Below are positions 16,999-25,483 of a stretch of DNA of 64,000 bases, piece by piece. The stretch covers positions 4,402,001-4,466,000 of the forward strand of contig NZ_BAAAWE010000001.1 in assembly GCF_039534915.1 (NCBI RefSeq). Direction: 5' to 3'. The notes under the pieces are model-generated. The model had not been told where the DNA came from and searched no databases. It saw only the letters and a program-made list of their open reading frames with translations. Made by a program: the position numbers and the translations under genes. The first letter of the stretch is position 1. Every line of letters starts with the position of its first letter. Origin of the DNA: Streptomyces roseofulvus (GTDB taxonomy: Bacteria; Actinomycetota; Actinomycetes; Streptomycetales; Streptomycetaceae).

Positions 16999-17017
16999 TA
17001 TACCCCTCGTGGGTATA
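16999..17017. promoter_or_regulatory. CsoR operator candidate
   Basis: TATACCCCTCGTGGGTATA is a 7-5-7 palindrome (TATACCC / GGGTATA) located 32 bases upstream of the csoR start. G/C tracts flanked by TA steps are the known recognition pattern of CsoR proteins. It probably overlaps the csoR promoter. Confidence 0.75.
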
Positions 17018-17164
17018 TGGTACCGATCCCCGCCGTTTGGGGGGCGGGGGTCTCGTGCAGATCACTGTGCCTGATGGGCGACACTGAGAGGACGCCGGTT
17101 AGCCGTGGCCGGATGATGCGCCTAGCATCAGCCTGACCGAAACCCAGCACCCCGAGGACCTCAC

Positions 17165-17785
17165 GTGCGATTTCGTCTGACCCCCAGGGAGACGAGCTTC
17201 TACGACATGTTCGCCGCCTCCGCGGACAACATCGTCACGGGCTCGAAGCTCCTGATGGAACTGCTCGGAGCGGACGTCTCCGCCCGGGCCGAGATCGCGG
17301 AGCGGATGCGGGCAGCGGAGCACGCCGGCGACGACGCCACCCACGCGATCTTCCACCAGCTGAACTCCTCCTTCATCACGCCGTTCGACCGTGAGGACAT
17401 CTACTCCCTCGCGTCGTCCCTCGACGACATCATGGACTTCATGGAGGAGGCCGTCGACCTGGTCGTCCTCTACAACATCGAGGAACTGCCCAAGGGCGTC
17501 GAGCAGCAGATCGAGGTCCTGGCCCGGGCGGCCGAGCTGACCGCCGAGGCGATGCCGAACCTGCGCACGATGGCCAACCTCACCGAGTACTGGATCGAGG
17601 TCAACCGGCTGGAGAACCAGGCCGACCAGATCCACCGCAAGCTGCTCGCCCACCTCTTCAACGGCAAGTACGACGCCATCGAGGTGCTGAAGCTGAAGCA
17701 GGTCGTGGATGTGCTGGAGGAGGCGGCCGACGCCTTCGAGCACGTGGCGAACACGGTGGAGACCATCGCGGTCAAGGAGTCCTGA
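17165..17785 (+). CDS. DUF47 PhoU-like partner of the Pit transporter
   Basis: A 206-aa, all-helical protein of the DUF47/PhoU-like family. Family features include FITPFDREDIYSLASSLDDIMDFMEEAVD, rich in acidic residues that bind metal clusters in PhoU. It starts with GTG and ends five bases before the pit gene, so the two form an operon. Such proteins are thought to control or stabilise the neighbouring low-affinity phosphate transporter. From memory it corresponds to SCO4137. Confidence 0.9.
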   Translation: MRFRLTPRETSFYDMFAASADNIVTGSKLLMELLGADVSARAEIAERMRAAEHAGDDATHAIFHQLNSSFITPFDREDIYSLASSLDDIMDFMEEAVDLVVLYNIEELPKGVEQQIEVLARAAELTAEAMPNLRTMANLTEYWIEVNRLENQADQIHRKLLAHLFNGKYDAIEVLKLKQVVDVLEEAADAFEHVANTVETIAVKES

Positions 17786-17790
17786 GCTTC

Positions 17791-18789
17791 GTGGACACCT
17801 TCGCCCTGATCGTGACCATCGGCGTCGCGCTCGGCTTCACGTATACGAACGGCTTCCACGACTCGGCCAACGCGATCGCCACCTCGGTGTCGACGCGGGC
17901 GCTGACCCCGCGCGCGGCGCTCGCGATGGCGGCGGTCATGAACCTCGCCGGTGCCTTCATGGGCAGCGGGGTCGCCAAGACGGTCTCCGAGGGGCTCATC
18001 GAGACGCCGACCGGCGACAAGGGGATGGGCATCCTCTTCGCCGCGCTCGTCGGCGCGATCATCTGGAACCTGATCACCTGGTACTTCGGTCTGCCGTCCT
18101 CCTCCTCGCACGCCCTGTTCGGCGGCATGGTGGGCGCGGCGCTGGCCGGTGGCACCGAGGTGCTGTGGGGCGGCGTCCTGGACAAGGTCGTCATCCCGAT
18201 GTTCATCTCGCCGGTCGTCGGCCTGCTCGCCGGTTACCTGGTCATGTGCGCGATCATGTGGATCTTCCGCAAGGCCAACCCGCACAAGGCCAAGCGCGGC
18301 TTCCGCATCGCGCAGACGGTGTCGGCGGCCGGCATGGCGCTCGGCCACGGTCTCCAGGACGCCCAGAAGACGATGGGCATCGTGGTGATGGCGCTGGTCA
18401 TCGCGGACGTGCAGCAGCAGGGCGACGAGATCCCGATCTGGGTGAAGATCGCCTGCGCCGTGATGCTCTCGCTGGGTACGTACGCGGGCGGCTGGCGCAT
18501 CATGCGGACGCTGGGCCGCAAGATCATCGAGCTGGACCCGCCGCAGGGCTTCGCGGCGGAGACGACCGGCGCGTCGATCATGTTCGGCTCGGCGTTCCTC
18601 TTCCACGCGCCGATCTCGACGACGCACGTCATCACCTCCGCGATCATGGGCGTCGGCGCGACGAAGCGGGTCAACGCGGTCCGCTGGGGCGTCGCCAAGA
18701 ACATCATCCTCGGCTGGTTCATCACCATGCCGGCGGCGGCGATCGTCGCGGCGTTGAGCTTCTACGTGGTGCAGCTGTTCTTCGGCTGA
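17791..18789 (+). CDS. pit: Pit low-affinity phosphate transporter
   Basis: A 332-aa inorganic phosphate transporter of the PiT family with about eight to ten membrane helices. Both halves carry the family motif: YTNGFHDSANAIATSVSTRAL near the N-terminus and GHGLQDAQKTMG in the second half. Phosphate is taken up as a metal complex with protons. It starts with GTG five bases after the DUF47 gene. Its last 71 bases are repeated 57 bases downstream. Confidence 0.93.
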   Translation: MDTFALIVTIGVALGFTYTNGFHDSANAIATSVSTRALTPRAALAMAAVMNLAGAFMGSGVAKTVSEGLIETPTGDKGMGILFAALVGAIIWNLITWYFGLPSSSSHALFGGMVGAALAGGTEVLWGGVLDKVVIPMFISPVVGLLAGYLVMCAIMWIFRKANPHKAKRGFRIAQTVSAAGMALGHGLQDAQKTMGIVVMALVIADVQQQGDEIPIWVKIACAVMLSLGTYAGGWRIMRTLGRKIIELDPPQGFAAETTGASIMFGSAFLFHAPISTTHVITSAIMGVGATKRVNAVRWGVAKNIILGWFITMPAAAIVAALSFYVVQLFFG

Positions 18790-18847
18790 CGAGCGGTGCC
18801 GGTCGGCATTGCCGGGGCTCCGGGGGTCGTCTCCCGGGGGATGCAGC

Positions 18848-18918
18848 ATCACCGTGCCGGCGGCGGCGATCGTCGCGGCGCTGAGCTTCTCCGTGATGCA
18901 GCTGTTCTTCGGCTGACG
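18848..18918 (+). repeat. duplicated 3' end of pit
   Basis: This stretch copies the last 71 bases of pit (18721-18791) with only four differences. It includes the stop codon and would encode ITVPAAAIVAALSFSVMQLFFG. There is no start codon or preceding gene body, so it is a fragment, not a gene. The whole gap between pit and pstB (18790-19092) otherwise holds only this copy and two terminator hairpins. Confidence 0.9.
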
Positions 18919-18937
18919 GACGTGGCCGGAAATGGTC

Positions 18938-18971
18938 GGGCCCGGCTCCCCTGGGGGGAGCCGGGCCCTTT
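18938..18971 (+). terminator. pit terminator hairpin
   Basis: A perfect stem GGGCCCGGCTCCCC / GGGGAGCCGGGCCC with a three-base loop, followed by a T-run (TTT). It lies after the duplicated 3' end of pit and should end transcripts of the DUF47-pit operon. Confidence 0.88.
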
Positions 18972-19036
18972 CGTCTAGCGGTGGCACCGCCATGCAGCAC
19001 CGCAGACGCGGTTGCCCGGCGCCGTGCGCGAGGTGG

Positions 19037-19063
19037 GCCGGGGGCGATGTGGTCGCCCCCGGC
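19037..19063 (-). terminator. pst operon terminator hairpin
   Basis: A perfect 11-bp stem GCCGGGGGCGA / TCGCCCCCGGC with loop TGTGG, 30 bases past the pstB stop codon. There is no U-tract, which is common in Streptomyces terminators. Confidence 0.72.
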
Positions 19064-19092
19064 GGCCTGTGCACACGGGCGGGACGTCCTGG

Positions 19093-19869
19093 TTATCCGA
19101 AGCGGCCGGAGATGTAGTCCTCGGTCGCCTGGACGCTCGGGTTGGAGAAGATGCGCTCGGTGTCGTCCAGCTCGATGAGCTTGCCGGGCTGGCCGACGGC
19201 CGCCAGGTTGAAGAAGGCGGTGCGGTCCGAGACGCGGGCGGCCTGCTGCATGTTGTGCGTCACGATGACGATCGTGAAGCGCTCCTTCAGCTCGCCGATC
19301 AGGTCCTCGATCGCGAGGGTCGAGATCGGGTCGAGGGCCGAGCAGGGCTCGTCCATCAGCAGGACGTCCGGCTCGACCGCGATGGCGCGGGCGATGCACA
19401 GGCGCTGCTGCTGGCCGCCGGAGAGGCCGGAGCCCGGCTTGTTGAGGCGGTCCTTGACCTCGTTCCACAGGTTCGCGCCCTTGAGGGAGCGCTCCACGAT
19501 GTCGGACAGCTCGGACTTCTTGTAGGAGCCGTTCAGCCGCAGGCCCGCCGCCACGTTGTCGAAGATCGACATGGTGGGGAAGGGGTTGGGGCGCTGGAAC
19601 ACCATGCCGACGGTGCGGCGGACCGCGACCGGGTCGACGCCGGAGCCGTACAGGTTCTCGTCGTCCAGCATCACCTTGCCCTCGACGCGGCCGCCGGGGG
19701 TGACCTCGTGCATGCGGTTCAGGGTGCGCAGGAAGGTGGACTTGCCGCAGCCGGAGGGGCCGATGAAGGCCGTCACGGAGCGGGGCTCGACGGTCATGGA
19801 GATGTCGTCGATCGCCTTGTGGGCGCCGTAGTAGGCGGAGAGGCCGCTGACGTCGATTCGCTTGGCCAT
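19093..19869 (-). CDS. pstB: PstB phosphate ABC transporter ATPase
   Basis: A 258-aa ATPase with Walker A GPSGCGKST, the PstB-specific VFQRPNPFPTMSIFDNVAAGLRL, signature LSGGQQQRL, Walker B VLLMDEPCSALDP, and switch VTHNMQQAARVSD. It powers high-affinity phosphate uptake through PstA and PstC. It is the last gene of the leftward pstSCAB operon, 22 bases after pstA, and is followed by a terminator hairpin. Confidence 0.97.
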   Translation of the reverse strand: MAKRIDVSGLSAYYGAHKAIDDISMTVEPRSVTAFIGPSGCGKSTFLRTLNRMHEVTPGGRVEGKVMLDDENLYGSGVDPVAVRRTVGMVFQRPNPFPTMSIFDNVAAGLRLNGSYKKSELSDIVERSLKGANLWNEVKDRLNKPGSGLSGGQQQRLCIARAIAVEPDVLLMDEPCSALDPISTLAIEDLIGELKERFTIVIVTHNMQQAARVSDRTAFFNLAAVGQPGKLIELDDTERIFSNPSVQATEDYISGRFG

Positions 19870-19891
19870 AACTAGTTCACTTCCGTTCGGC

Positions 19892-20965
19892 TCAGCGGCC
19901 GGTCTTCGGGGCCTTCCAGCGGGCGATGCCGCGGGCCACCAGGTTGAGGATCATGACGAAGGCGATCAGGACGAGCGCGGCGGCCCAGGCGCGGGCCACG
20001 GCGGCGTCGGTGCCGACCGCGTACTGCTCGTACACGTAGAGCGGCAGCGAGGACTGGGCGCCTTCGAAGGGGTTCGGGTTGATGAGCTTCGTACCGAACA
20101 CGAGGAGCAGGACGGGGGCCGTCTCACCGGTGATGCGGGCGACCGCGAGCATGACGCCCGTGGTGATGCCGCCGATCGCGGTCGGGAGGACCACCTTCAG
20201 GATCGTGCGCCACTTCGGGACACCGAGGGCGAGGCTGGCCTCGCGGAGCTCGTTCGGGACGAGCTTGAGCATCTCCTCGGTGGAGCGGACGACGACCGGC
20301 ATCATCAGGATGGCGAGGGCCATCGCACCGGCGAACCCGGAGGGGCCGAAGCCCAGCATCAGGGTCCAGGTGGAGAGGATGAAGAGGCCGGCGACGATCG
20401 ACGGGATGCCCGTCATGACGTCGACGAAGAAGGTGACGGCCTTGGCGAGCTTCCCGGTGCCGTACTCGACCAGGTAGACCGCGGTGAGCAGTCCGATCGG
20501 CGCGGCGATCAGGGTGGCGATGCCGACCTGCTCCAGGGTGCCGAGGAGGGCGTGGTAGACGCCGCCGCCGGCCTCGGCGTCGAGGACGCCGTTCATGGAG
20601 TGGGTGAGGAAGTACATGTCGAGCACTTCCACGCCCTTGCTGATCGTGACCCAGGCCAGCGAGAGCAGCGGGATCACGGCGAGGACGAAGCAGACCCAGA
20701 CGAGGCTGGTGGCGACGCGGTCCTTGGCCTGACGGGCGCCTTCCACCTTGGTGGTGACGGCGTAGGTGATCAGGACGAAGAGGAGCGCGGAGACCAGGCC
20801 CCACTGCACCTTGCTGTGCCAGCCGGCGGCGAGGCCGATGCCGACGCCGGCGGCGACGGAGCCGGCCGCGACGGCGAGCGGGGTCCAGCGCGGGAGGCGG
20901 GCGTGGGAGAGGGGGCCGCGGGGCTTGGTGAACGCGACGGGGCGTTCCTGGACGGCGTGGCTCAT
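19892..20965 (-). CDS. pstA: PstA phosphate permease
   Basis: A 357-aa membrane protein. An N-terminal extension of about 80 residues with two helices precedes the six-helix permease core. The family's EAA-like loop is LREASLALGVPKWRTILKVVLPTAIGGI, and AVARITGETAPVLLLVFG follows. Its start ATG overlaps the pstC stop (ATGA), so synthesis is coupled. It forms the transmembrane channel with PstC. Confidence 0.96.
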   Translation of the reverse strand: MSHAVQERPVAFTKPRGPLSHARLPRWTPLAVAAGSVAAGVGIGLAAGWHSKVQWGLVSALLFVLITYAVTTKVEGARQAKDRVATSLVWVCFVLAVIPLLSLAWVTISKGVEVLDMYFLTHSMNGVLDAEAGGGVYHALLGTLEQVGIATLIAAPIGLLTAVYLVEYGTGKLAKAVTFFVDVMTGIPSIVAGLFILSTWTLMLGFGPSGFAGAMALAILMMPVVVRSTEEMLKLVPNELREASLALGVPKWRTILKVVLPTAIGGITTGVMLAVARITGETAPVLLLVFGTKLINPNPFEGAQSSLPLYVYEQYAVGTDAAVARAWAAALVLIAFVMILNLVARGIARWKAPKTGR

Positions 20966-21945
20966 GCGTTGGCCCCCGAGTACTCCTTGCGGCGGGCGAT
21001 GATCATGCGCGCGGCGCCGTTGACCAGCAGGGTGATGACGAAGAGGACGAGACCGGAGGCGATCAGGGCGTCCCGGCCGAACTCGTTGGCCTCGTTGAAC
21101 TTCGCGGCGATGTTCTGGGCGAAGGTGCCGCCGCCCGGGTCGAGCAGGTGGCCCGAGAGCAGGAAGCTGGGCGAGAGGACCACGGCGACGGCCATGGTCT
21201 CGCCGAGCGCGCGGCCGAGGCCCAGCATGGAGGCGGAGATGATGCCGGAGCGGCCGAAGGGCAGCACCGCCATCCGGATGACCTCCCAGCGCGTGGCGCC
21301 GAGGGCGAGCGCGGCCTCCTCGTGCATCTTCGGGGCCTGGAGGAAGACCTCGCGGGTCACGTTGGTGATGATCGGGAGGATCATGATCGCCAGCAGGATG
21401 CCCACGGTGAAGAGGTTGCGGGCGACGCCGTCGGCGGACTTGTCGAAGATGTACGTCCAGCCCAGGTACTGGTCGAGCCACTGGTTGAGGCCGTCCAGGT
21501 ACGGGACGAGGAAGATCGCGCCCCAGAGGCCGTAGATGATGCTGGGGACGGCGGCGAGCAGGTCGACGACGTAGGCGAGCGGCTTGGCCAGCTTGCGCGG
21601 CGCGTAGTGCGAGATGAAGAGCGCGATGCCGATCGCGACCGGCACGGCGATGACCATGGCGATGACCGAGGAGACGATCGTGCCGTAGGCCAGGACGGCG
21701 ATGCCGAAGACCGGCGGGCTGCCGGCCGGGTTCCACTCGAAGGTGGTGAAGAAGTTGGCCTCGTCCTTCGAGATGGCGAGGACGGCCCGGTAGGTCAGGA
21801 AGACCGCGATCGCGGCCATGATGACGAGCAGGGTGATGCCGGAACCCTTGGAGAGGCCGCTGAAGATGCGGTCCCCGGGGCGGGCCGCGCTCCTGGCGCG
21901 CCTGCTCCTGTTCTTCTCTGTGACGGGTGGTGTCGTGGTAACCAT
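20962..21945 (-). CDS. pstC: PstC phosphate permease
   Basis: A 327-aa permease with six membrane helices. Family motifs are YVVDLLAAVPSIIYGLWGAIFL, and HEEAALALGATRWEVIRMAVLPFGRSGI as the loop that meets PstB. GRALGETMAVAVVL completes the core. The basic N-terminus (KNRSRRARSAARPGDR) lies in the cytoplasm. It is second in the leftward pst operon, 112 bases after pstS, a gap that could hold an RNA processing or attenuation site lowering downstream expression. Confidence 0.97.
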   Translation of the reverse strand: MVTTTPPVTEKNRSRRARSAARPGDRIFSGLSKGSGITLLVIMAAIAVFLTYRAVLAISKDEANFFTTFEWNPAGSPPVFGIAVLAYGTIVSSVIAMVIAVPVAIGIALFISHYAPRKLAKPLAYVVDLLAAVPSIIYGLWGAIFLVPYLDGLNQWLDQYLGWTYIFDKSADGVARNLFTVGILLAIMILPIITNVTREVFLQAPKMHEEAALALGATRWEVIRMAVLPFGRSGIISASMLGLGRALGETMAVAVVLSPSFLLSGHLLDPGGGTFAQNIAAKFNEANEFGRDALIASGLVLFVITLLVNGAARMIIARRKEYSGANA

Positions 21946-22057
21946 CGGTTTCTCCGGTCTGCGGAGCCGTACGTCCGTACGGGCTCCTGGCGGCGGTGCA
22001 CCGGATGCCGGGGGCGACCTCCTCCACGGGAGGTGAGGGGCCGCCCCCGGCCGGGGG

Positions 22058-23197
22058 TCAGGACAGGGTCGGGACGATCGCGCGGACCTTGGCCGCGATC
22101 TCGGCCGGCATGGGGGCGTAGTCGGCGTCGGCGAGGACCTTCTGGCCCTCCTCGCTGATGGCGTAGTTGAGGAACGCCTTCAGGGTCGGCAGGGTCTCCG
22201 CCTTGTTGCCCTTGTCGCAGGCGATCTCGTAGGTGACGAGGACCAGCGGGTAGGCGCCCTCGGCCTTGGTGGCGTAGTCGAGGGAGAGGGCCACGTCGCT
22301 GCCGGTGCCCTTGACCTTGGCGGCGGCGATGGCCTTGGAGGCGTTCTCGGTGGTCGCGGCGACCGGGGCGGAGGCGCCGGTGTTGATGCTGACCGTGGAG
22401 ATCTTGTTGGCGGTCGCGTAGGAGAGCTCGAAGTAGCCGATGGAGCCCTCGGCGTCCTTGACCGCGGTGGCGACACCGGAGGAGCCGTTGGCGGCCTGGC
22501 CACCCTGGGCGGGCCACGACTTGGTCTTCGGGTCGTGCTTCCAGTCGGCCGGGGCGGCGGTGGAGAGGTACTTGCCCAGGTTCTGGGTGGTGCCGGACTC
22601 GTCCGAGCGGTGGAAGGCCTGGATCGTGCTGTCCGGGAGCTTGGCGCCCGGGTTCAGCTTGGCGATCGCCGGGTCGTTCCACTTGGTGATCTTGTTGTCG
22701 AAGATCTTGGCGAGGGTGGGGGCGTCCAGGACGAGGTTGTCCACGCCCTCCAGCTTGTAGCCGATGGCGATGGGGCCGCCGACCATGGGCAGGTTGACGC
22801 CGGTGCCGCCCTTGCAGATCTTCTTCGACTCGGCGACCTCCTCGTCCTTCAGGGCGGAGTCGGAGCCCGCGAAGGCGACCTGGCCCTGGTTGAACTTGGT
22901 GATGCCGCCGCCGGAGCCGATGGCCTGGTAGTTGACCTCGACACCCTCACAGGCCGCCTGGAAGTTCTTGACCCAGAGGTCCATGGCGTTCTTCTGCGCG
23001 CTGGAGCCCGCGGCGAGCAGCTGGCCCTTGGCGCCGTCGCACTTGATGTTCGAAGCGGCGGCCGACGTCTTCTCGCCGCCGCCCTTGGTGGGCTCGTTGT
23101 TGTTGTCCGAGCCACACGCCGACAGGACGAGCGCACCGGAGACGACGAGGGCACCGATCGCGGAGGCGCGAAGCCCGTTCTTGCGCGAAAGCTTCAC
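22058..23197 (-). CDS. pstS: PstS phosphate-binding lipoprotein
   Basis: A 379-aa lipoprotein. The signal peptide (1-26) has basic residues KLSRKNGLR, a hydrophobic core, and lipobox LSAC. The mature part shows the phosphate-binding loops LLAAGSSAQKNAMDLWV, GSGGGITKFNQGQVAFAGSD and HRSDESGTTQNLGKYL. It captures phosphate outside the membrane and delivers it to PstCA. It is the first gene of the operon, with PHO boxes upstream at 23323-23366. Confidence 0.97.
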   Translation of the reverse strand: MKLSRKNGLRASAIGALVVSGALVLSACGSDNNNEPTKGGGEKTSAAASNIKCDGAKGQLLAAGSSAQKNAMDLWVKNFQAACEGVEVNYQAIGSGGGITKFNQGQVAFAGSDSALKDEEVAESKKICKGGTGVNLPMVGGPIAIGYKLEGVDNLVLDAPTLAKIFDNKITKWNDPAIAKLNPGAKLPDSTIQAFHRSDESGTTQNLGKYLSTAAPADWKHDPKTKSWPAQGGQAANGSSGVATAVKDAEGSIGYFELSYATANKISTVSINTGASAPVAATTENASKAIAAAKVKGTGSDVALSLDYATKAEGAYPLVLVTYEIACDKGNKAETLPTLKAFLNYAISEEGQKVLADADYAPMPAEIAAKVRAIVPTLS

Positions 23198-23322
23198 TTT
23201 CGGGTGTTCCTTCCAGAAGCCGCCGGGCCCGGACCGGGTGTCCGTTGCGTCGAAGGCGGCGCGTGTCGGGTGGTGGGTGCATCGTCAGGCTCCGTGCACC
23301 CCGTAAGGCCGAAATTAGGCAG

Positions 23323-23366
23323 ATCAGGTGAAGCCGCCAGCCGTGGAGAGTGAACGCGAGGTGAAC
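23323..23366 (-). promoter_or_regulatory. PHO boxes upstream of pstS
   Basis: On the minus strand this reads three 11-base direct repeat units in phase. GTTCACCTCGC (23356-23366) is followed directly by GTTCACTCTCC (23345-23355), and after one 11-base unit by CTTCACCTGAT (23323-23333). GTTCACC-type 11-mers are the known binding units of the response regulator PhoP in Streptomyces. They lie 126-170 bases before the pstS start. The remainder of the 304-base gap (23198-23501) shows no gene. Confidence 0.87.
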
Positions 23367-23501
23367 CGTGCCGTAAGCCACGGTGCGGCCCGGCGCGCGG
23401 TGCCGCCCCGGGGGGCGACGGGGGCACGGGGTGCCGGGGCGGGACGACCTAGCGGGCGGCGCCGGGCTTGCGGGCCGGGGGCGCGCGCTCACCTGGGCGC
23501 T

Positions 23502-24743
23502 TCAGCGCCTCAGCGCCTCCACCGGCTGGACGCGCGCCGCCCGCCAGGCCGGGTACAGGCCGGCCAGCAGCCCCGTGAGCAGCCCGATCGCCGGCGCGGC
23601 CGCGACCGTGGCGGGGTGGACGACCGGGGTCCAGTCCCGGACCAGCGCCACCGTCACCGTCGTCAGCACGCCGAGCGACGTGCCGACCAGCCCGCCTAGC
23701 GCGCCGAGCGCGCCCGATTCGGCGAGGAACTGCGTCGTGATGTGCCGCCCCCGGGCGCCGAGCGCCCGCCGCAGACCGATTTCCGCGGTGCGTTCCAGAA
23801 CCGCCACGAGCGTGGTGTTCGCGATGCCTACGGCACCGATCACGAGGCAGATCGCGGCGAGCACGAGGAAGAGCTGGCTCAGGTCTCCGCTCACGCTGCC
23901 GCGCAGGGCCCGTGGGTCCGGCGGGGGCACGGCCTTGAGGTACTCCGGGTGGTCGGGGCGCAACGCGGTGGGGACCTCGGCCGCTATCTGGCGGGCCGCG
24001 CCCAGGTCGGTCGCGATCAGCATGGCGGCGCCCTCGACCGGTGGGCCCCAGATCCGCTCGGCCGTGCGGTGCGGGACGACCACGGACAGCAGGAGGTCAG
24101 CCTTGCGTTCAGTGCCGCCGATGATGCCGGCGACCGTGAACGGCTGGTCCCCGACGAACACCACCGGGCGCGTCTGCAGGGTGGAGATCCCCAGCCGGGA
24201 GGCGACACCGCGCCCGATGAGGGCGACCGGCTGCGCCCGGTCCGTCGCGAACTCGTCGTAGAGCCGGCCCTCGACAACCGTGACCGAGGCCGCCCGCAGC
24301 ACCCCGGGGGACGCCGCGACCACCTCGGCGCGCTCCCCGTCCGCCGGCCCACCCGAGCTGCCCACCGGCGCCGACCGGACGGAGGTCGTCGGTGGCAGAC
24401 GCACCGACCAGTACACCCCGGCGTGCCGTACGCCGGCGAGCCGCTGGACGCGCGCGTCGGCATCCTCTGGGAAGGCGGGGCCGGCGAACTCGTCCTGCTC
24501 CCGTGCCACGTCCTGGACGGTGACCTCCGTCGCCGTCAGGGCGTTGAAGCGCGTGTCGATCTGCGAGGACGCGGTGGCGGTCAGGCCCAGGATGGCCACG
24601 AAGGCGCCGACCCCGAGCACCGTCCCCAGGGCGGTGAGCACCGAGCGTGCCGGCCTCTGCACCATTCCTGCGAACGCCTCGGACAGCAGGTCCCGCCACC
24701 CGAACACCGAGGGTGGCACGACGGGCGTGCCGCGACGGATCAC
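23502..24743 (-). CDS. MacB/FtsX-type ABC permease
   Basis: A 413-aa membrane protein of the MacB/FtsX type. It has one helix near residues 38-60, a large extracellular domain of about 200 residues, and three helices in the C-terminal third. The conserved IGAVGIANTTLVAVLERTAEIGLRRALGA and the ending YPAWRAARVQPVEALRR are diagnostic. These proteins use ATP to drive export from the outer face rather than pump solutes through themselves. Start and stop are coupled to the ATPase gene (overlap of four bases). Confidence 0.92.
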   Translation of the reverse strand: MIRRGTPVVPPSVFGWRDLLSEAFAGMVQRPARSVLTALGTVLGVGAFVAILGLTATASSQIDTRFNALTATEVTVQDVAREQDEFAGPAFPEDADARVQRLAGVRHAGVYWSVRLPPTTSVRSAPVGSSGGPADGERAEVVAASPGVLRAASVTVVEGRLYDEFATDRAQPVALIGRGVASRLGISTLQTRPVVFVGDQPFTVAGIIGGTERKADLLLSVVVPHRTAERIWGPPVEGAAMLIATDLGAARQIAAEVPTALRPDHPEYLKAVPPPDPRALRGSVSGDLSQLFLVLAAICLVIGAVGIANTTLVAVLERTAEIGLRRALGARGRHITTQFLAESGALGALGGLVGTSLGVLTTVTVALVRDWTPVVHPATVAAAPAIGLLTGLLAGLYPAWRAARVQPVEALRR

Positions 24744-25483
24744 GCCCGTCCTCCCGTCGTGCGCGCCACGGCGGGGGCCACCTCGTCCAGGACCCCGTCG
24801 CGGATCGTGAGGACTCGGCTGCCGCGGGCCGCGACGTCCGGGTCATGGGTGATCACGACGATGGTCATCCCGTCCTCGTGCAGCTCCCTGAGCAGGGCCA
24901 TGACGGAGGACGCGTTGGCCGAGTCGAGGTTTCCGGTCGGTTCGTCGCACAGCAGCAGGGAGGGGCGGGCGACGAGGGCCCGCGCGATGGCGACGCGCTG
25001 GCGTTCGCCGCCGGAGAGCGTGGTCGGGACGGAGTGGACCCTGTCCCCCAGCCCGACGCGTTCCAGCGCGGCGAGGGCGCGGTCGCCGCGTTCCTTGCGG
25101 GGCACACCGCCGTAGACGAGGGCGAGCGCGACGTTCTCCAGGGCGCTGCGGTGCGGCAGCAGGTGGAACGCCTGGAAGACGAAGCCGAGCCGGCGTCCGC
25201 GCAGGGCGGTCAGCTCCCTGTCCTTCAGCCCGCCCGTGTCGATGCCGTCGAGCAGGTACGTGCCGCTGGAGGGCTTGTCCAGCAGACCCAGGATGTTGAG
25301 GAAGCTGGACTTCCCGGAGCCGGAGGGTCCCACCACCGTGAGGAAGGAGCCCGGAGCCACGGTGAGGTGGCACGGCTTCAGCGCCTCGACCGGCGGGGGC
25401 CCGGGGTAGGTCAGGCCGACGTCCCGGAACTCGATCACCGGCGTGTGGTCGTCGTGCGGGAACGCCGGGGTGCCGTGCGTCAT
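24740..25483 (-). CDS. MacB-type ABC ATPase
   Basis: A 247-aa ATPase of the LolD/MacB class. It has Walker A GPSGSGKSS, FVFQAFHLLPHRSALENV (Q-loop), signature LSGGERQRVAIARAL, Walker B LLLCDEPTGNLDS and switch VITHDPDVAARGSRVL. It sits between the adaptor gene and the permease gene with four-base overlaps on both sides, so the three form one coupled export unit. Confidence 0.94.
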   Translation of the reverse strand: MTHGTPAFPHDDHTPVIEFRDVGLTYPGPPPVEALKPCHLTVAPGSFLTVVGPSGSGKSSFLNILGLLDKPSSGTYLLDGIDTGGLKDRELTALRGRRLGFVFQAFHLLPHRSALENVALALVYGGVPRKERGDRALAALERVGLGDRVHSVPTTLSGGERQRVAIARALVARPSLLLCDEPTGNLDSANASSVMALLRELHEDGMTIVVITHDPDVAARGSRVLTIRDGVLDEVAPAVARTTGGRA

